Of a stretch of 8,302 nucleotides of DNA, positions 6,160 through 8,302 are shown piece by piece (within the stretch, counting starts at the first letter, position 1; every line of letters starts with the position of its first letter). The DNA is taken from the NCBI GenBank assembly GCA_030671915.1, contig DAOVHN010000077.1, forward strand, positions 1 to 8,302, given 5' to 3'. The notes under the pieces were generated by a model. It worked only from the letters and a program-made list of their open reading frames with translations, searched no databases and had not been told where the DNA came from. A program made the position numbers and the translations under genes. The DNA comes from Pseudomonadota bacterium (GTDB taxonomy: Bacteria > Pseudomonadota > Alphaproteobacteria > UBA8366 > JADFVY01).

Positions 6160-6231
6160 CCTTAACTACATATTAATCAGGATTTTGCTAAGAATGAGCA
6201 GCCTGAGAATCGCATAAATCGAACGGATTCA
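6160..6231 (+). promoter_or_regulatory. AT-rich stretch upstream of the chemoreceptor gene, probable promoter region
   Basis: After the SDR stop codon and a GC-rich spacer, the sequence turns abruptly AT-rich (TTAACTACATATTAATCAGG, then TTTTGCTAAGAAT). This is the only such stretch on this side of the window and probably holds the chemoreceptor promoter. No -35/-10 pair at standard spacing and no flagellar sigma-28-type site could be picked out with confidence, and no terminator for the SDR gene was seen between 6094 and 6160. Confidence 0.3.
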
Positions 6232-6285
6232 ATGCTTGGCCACCGCGCCGCAAAGAGCGAGACACCGCAAAGGAATGGCGAGCAC

Positions 6286-7980
6286 GTGAATTTCATAAAA
6301 AACATGAAAATGAAGACCGCCGGCACCGTCATGGCGCTGGCGTTGCTGGCTGCAGCCGTCTGTATCGTGGCGATTTCGCTTTACGTCGTCAACGACGTGG
6401 GACGCATCGGCAAGACCTGGGAACGGTTCGACAAGGGAGTGGCGGCGAAGACCGATTTGCTGAGCGAGCTACGCGGCGCGCTGGGTTACGACGGCGTGAT
6501 CCATCATTTCACGAACTATGTCCTCTACGGCGGAGACGAGTATATCGTACGTGTGGCCGAACGCGTCGAAAGGGCGCGCAAGACGATCGACGCATACGAG
6601 GCGCTGGGCGCCAACGTGCGCGAACAGGCCGCATTGGCCGATATTCGCGGCACCGTCGCAAGATACGAGGAGGCCTTCGGGGCCACGGTCGCCATGGTGC
6701 GGTCCGGCGCCGGGCCGGGCGAAATCGAACGCGCGACCCGGATCGATGACTCGGCGGCGCTGGCCGCCATGGACGAACTGCTCCAGGAACTGGCCGGTGC
6801 GCGCCGGGCCGCCGCCGCCAGCGTCTACGATTCCGTCGACGACGTGAAAACCTTCGGCCTGCGCTCCGCGCTGGCGGTCGCCGGGCTGCTGTTTATCGTC
6901 ATCGCCAGTTTCCTCTGGGGAAACCGGAAATGGCTGGTCGCGCCGATGCTGGACCTGTCAGACGCCATGCGGCTGCTGGCGGAAGGGGCCGGGGACAAGG
7001 AAGTCCCGGGCGTCGACCGGGTCGACGAACTCGGCGACATGGCGCGGGCCGTGCTGGTCTTCAAGGACGGTATGCGCCGCAATCGCGAACTTCAGGAATC
7101 GCAGGAACGCGAGCAGGAAGCCAAGGAGCAGCGCTCCCTGAATATCGACCTCCTGGTGCGCCAGTTCGACGCCAACGCAACCGATGTCCTGGAGACGGTG
7201 ACGTCGGCCGCCTCGGACCTCGCCGACACGGCACAGGCGATGTCGGCGACCGCCGAGCGGGCGGGGGAGCAAGCCGCGTCGGCGGCGGCCGCATCGAACC
7301 AGACCACGGCGAACGTTGAAACGGTCGCCACGGCGGCCGAGGAGCTTACCGCGTCGATAGAGGAGATCGGACGGCAGGTCGTTCAGGCGGCCAGCATCGC
7401 CGGAAACGCTGTGCATGAAGCCGAGACTACCAGATCCATGGTGAGCGGCCTGGCCGGGTCGGCGCAAAAAATCGGCGAGGTGGTGACGCTGATCAACGAC
7501 ATTGCCGGCCAGACCAACCTGCTGGCGCTCAACGCGACCATCGAGGCCGCGCGCGCCGGCGAGGCCGGCAAGGGTTTTGCGGTCGTCGCCGGCGAGGTCA
7601 AGAATCTTGCCAACCAGACGGCAAAGGCCACCGAGGACATCTCTGCGCAGGTCACCACTGTTCAGCAGGAAACCCAGGACGCGGTTGGCGCCATCGAGCG
7701 GATTCTCGACATTATCGGCGAGATCAGCGATATCTCGACGACGATCGCCTCCGCCGTCGAGGAACAGGGCGCCTCGACCCAGGAAATTGCGCGAAGCATC
7801 CAGCAGGCGGCCCGGGGCACGCAAGAGGTCAACGACAATATCGTCGGCGTAACCGCCGCCGCCACCGAAGCCGGAACGGTGTCGCAACAGGTATTGCAGT
7901 CGGGCGATCAACTGGCGCGGCAGGCGGAGATATTGCGCGGCGAGGTGGACGGTTTCCTGTCGAACGTCAAGAACGCCTGA
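6286..7980 (+). CDS. Methyl-accepting chemotaxis protein (transmembrane chemoreceptor)
   Basis: This 564-residue inner-membrane receptor senses a periplasmic or membrane cue and controls the CheA kinase. Numbered from a GTG at 6286, it has a first membrane helix at about 11-35, a helical periplasmic domain at 36-188, a second helix at about 190-212, a HAMP domain to about 264, and a long coiled-coil signalling domain to the end. The conserved hairpin tip is plain: [20 protein letters not shown], then [20 protein letters not shown] (403-442). The sensor region contains [18 protein letters not shown] (66-83), with paired His73/His74. There is no C-terminal CheR/CheB-docking pentapeptide of the NWETF kind; it ends FLSNVKNA. 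The GTG is preferred because AAAGGA lies 11 bases upstream and the product then begins (M)NFIKNMKMK, a usual chemoreceptor start; an ATG at 6232 in the same frame would add 18 unlike-looking residues. No chemotaxis partners are nearby, so it is probably an orphan receptor. Confidence 0.95.
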   Translation: MNFIKNMKMKTAGTVMALALLAAAVCIVAISLYVVNDVGRIGKTWERFDKGVAAKTDLLSELRGALGYDGVIHHFTNYVLYGGDEYIVRVAERVERARKTIDAYEALGANVREQAALADIRGTVARYEEAFGATVAMVRSGAGPGEIERATRIDDSAALAAMDELLQELAGARRAAAASVYDSVDDVKTFGLRSALAVAGLLFIVIASFLWGNRKWLVAPMLDLSDAMRLLAEGAGDKEVPGVDRVDELGDMARAVLVFKDGMRRNRELQESQEREQEAKEQRSLNIDLLVRQFDANATDVLETVTSAASDLADTAQAMSATAERAGEQAASAAAASNQTTANVETVATAAEELTASIEEIGRQVVQAASIAGNAVHEAETTRSMVSGLAGSAQKIGEVVTLINDIAGQTNLLALNATIEAARAGEAGKGFAVVAGEVKNLANQTAKATEDISAQVTTVQQETQDAVGAIERILDIIGEISDISTTIASAVEEQGASTQEIARSIQQAARGTQEVNDNIVGVTAAATEAGTVSQQVLQSGDQLARQAEILRGEVDGFLSNVKNA

Positions 7981-7994
7981 AGCGTTTTCGCTTC
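7979..7994 (+). other. Small hairpin overlapping the chemoreceptor stop codon
   Basis: GAAGCG (7979-7984) and CGCTTC (7989-7994) form a perfect 6-bp stem with a TTTT loop, overlapping the last two bases of the TGA stop. It is followed by a C run rather than a T tract, so it is at best a weak termination or 3'-end signal. Confidence 0.3.
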
Positions 7995-7998
7995 CCCC

Positions 7999-8185
7999 TC
8001 ATACCAAGGCTCGCTGATAAAGACTCATTTGACCGGTTTCCCTTGACCGCTCGTCAGGCGCGCTTCGCGCCGTGGTGCTGGCACCACAAGCGGAGCGCAA
8101 CGCCGCGAGCGGTCACGGGAAACCGGCCTCCGGTGGGGCTTCGAGGCCCCATCAAATGGGTCTTTATCAGCGAGCTTTGGTATTA
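7999..8185. repeat. 187-bp multi-arm palindrome, candidate MITE-like element with 7-bp flanking direct repeats
   Basis: Outer arms of 32 bases (8001-8032 and 8152-8183) are inverted copies differing at two positions. Inner arms of 21 bases (8033-8053 and 8106-8126) differ at one. Between and beside them are three perfect small hairpins: 8057-8071 (6-bp stem GGCGCG/CGCGCC), 8072-8087 (GTGGTGC/GCACCAC), and 8134-8151 (TGGGGC/GCCCCA), the last sitting on the right side between inner and outer arm. The outermost bases read TCATACCAA and TTGGTATTA. Immediately outside, TTCCCCC occurs at both 7992-7998 and 8186-8192, as a target-site duplication would. There is no coding capacity. It fills most of the 253-base gap between two convergent genes. 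It resembles a non-autonomous insertion element or a large intergenic repeat; the C-rich repeat could be coincidence. Confidence 0.75.
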
Positions 8186-8233
8186 TTCCCCCGCGCGAAA
8201 CAGCGCCTGAACGCCCGGCCAGCGGCGCGAGCC

Positions 8234-8302
8234 CTACCTGTCCAGGAAGCGTCGCAGCGCCCGCAGGAAGGAGTCCGGCTTTTCCGCATGCACCCAGTGG
8301 CC
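8234..8302 (-). CDS. C-terminal end of a probable alpha/beta-hydrolase (runs off the window)
   Basis: From the right edge the minus strand reads 22 codons, GHWVHAEKPDSFLRALRRFL then DR, and stops with TAG at 8236-8234. The pattern GHW-hh-E-P, then F, then a helix ending in RFL, is the usual last segment of alpha/beta-fold hydrolases, and the first His would be the catalytic histidine. Only this tail is visible, so substrate and length are unknown. The gene converges on the chemoreceptor gene with the palindromic element between them. No clear intrinsic terminator follows its stop codon. Confidence 0.65.
   Translation of the reverse strand, partial: GHWVHAEKPDSFLRALRRFLDR

Noticed and set aside
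6958..7911. A 317-codon minus-strand frame inside the chemoreceptor
   Set aside because: Gly/Arg/Leu/Asp-rich shadow of the coiled-coil signalling domain, with no family resemblance.
7999..8185. Cloverleaf-like folding suggesting a tRNA or a bidirectional terminator
   Set aside because: Arm lengths (32 and 21 bp) do not fit a tRNA and no CCA or T-arm consensus is seen. Neither end is followed by a T tract as an intrinsic terminator would need.

Overview
The window reads as a piece of a GC-rich proteobacterial chromosome. The protein families and sequence style (a PhnD with an Asp/Cys-rich mature N-terminus, a beta-alanine:pyruvate-type transaminase beside MmsA, and a chemoreceptor with an N-terminus of the MNFIKNMK type) suggest an alphaproteobacterium, perhaps in or near the Rhodospirillales. 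That placement is an inference from sequence style, not from a marker gene. Coding density is high, every complete gene is intact, and there is no phage, insertion sequence with a transposase, rRNA, tRNA or CRISPR array. No gene-free stretch exceeds about 250 bases.

Layout. Positions 1-1918 (minus strand) hold a phosphonate-type ABC importer transcribed phnD > phnC > phnE; only the first 18 codons of phnE are inside the window. Upstream, at 1919-2050, lies its leader and probable promoter, with an 18-bp 7-4-7 direct repeat resembling a PhoB box. Next on the minus strand are mmsA (2102-3604), closed by a clear intrinsic terminator at 2051-2079, and a class III omega-aminotransferase (3793-5103), separated by a heptamer-repeat hairpin (3721-3792). 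Divergent from these on the plus strand are a classical short-chain dehydrogenase (5329-6093) and a methyl-accepting chemotaxis protein (6286-7980). The right end carries a 187-bp multi-arm palindrome flanked by a 7-bp direct repeat (7992-8192), then the C-terminal end of a probable alpha/beta hydrolase on the minus strand (8234-8302).

How the genes work together. The aminotransferase and MmsA form a recognisable two-step route: beta-alanine plus pyruvate gives malonate semialdehyde plus alanine, and the CoA-acylating dehydrogenase turns the semialdehyde into acetyl-CoA. The PhnCDE importer would supply phosphonate or related phosphorus compounds under phosphate limitation. Its adjacency to a transaminase/aldehyde dehydrogenase pair raises, but does not prove, a link to aminophosphonate use; a terminator separates the two units. 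The SDR and chemoreceptor have no evident pathway link to them.

Most notable for follow-up are the 187-bp palindrome (candidate non-autonomous mobile element whose outer-arm differences are all G-U compatible on one strand), the candidate Pho box, a Lys at the usual substrate-carboxylate Arg position of the aminotransferase, and Asp-rich calcium-loop-like segments in both PhnD and PhnC.
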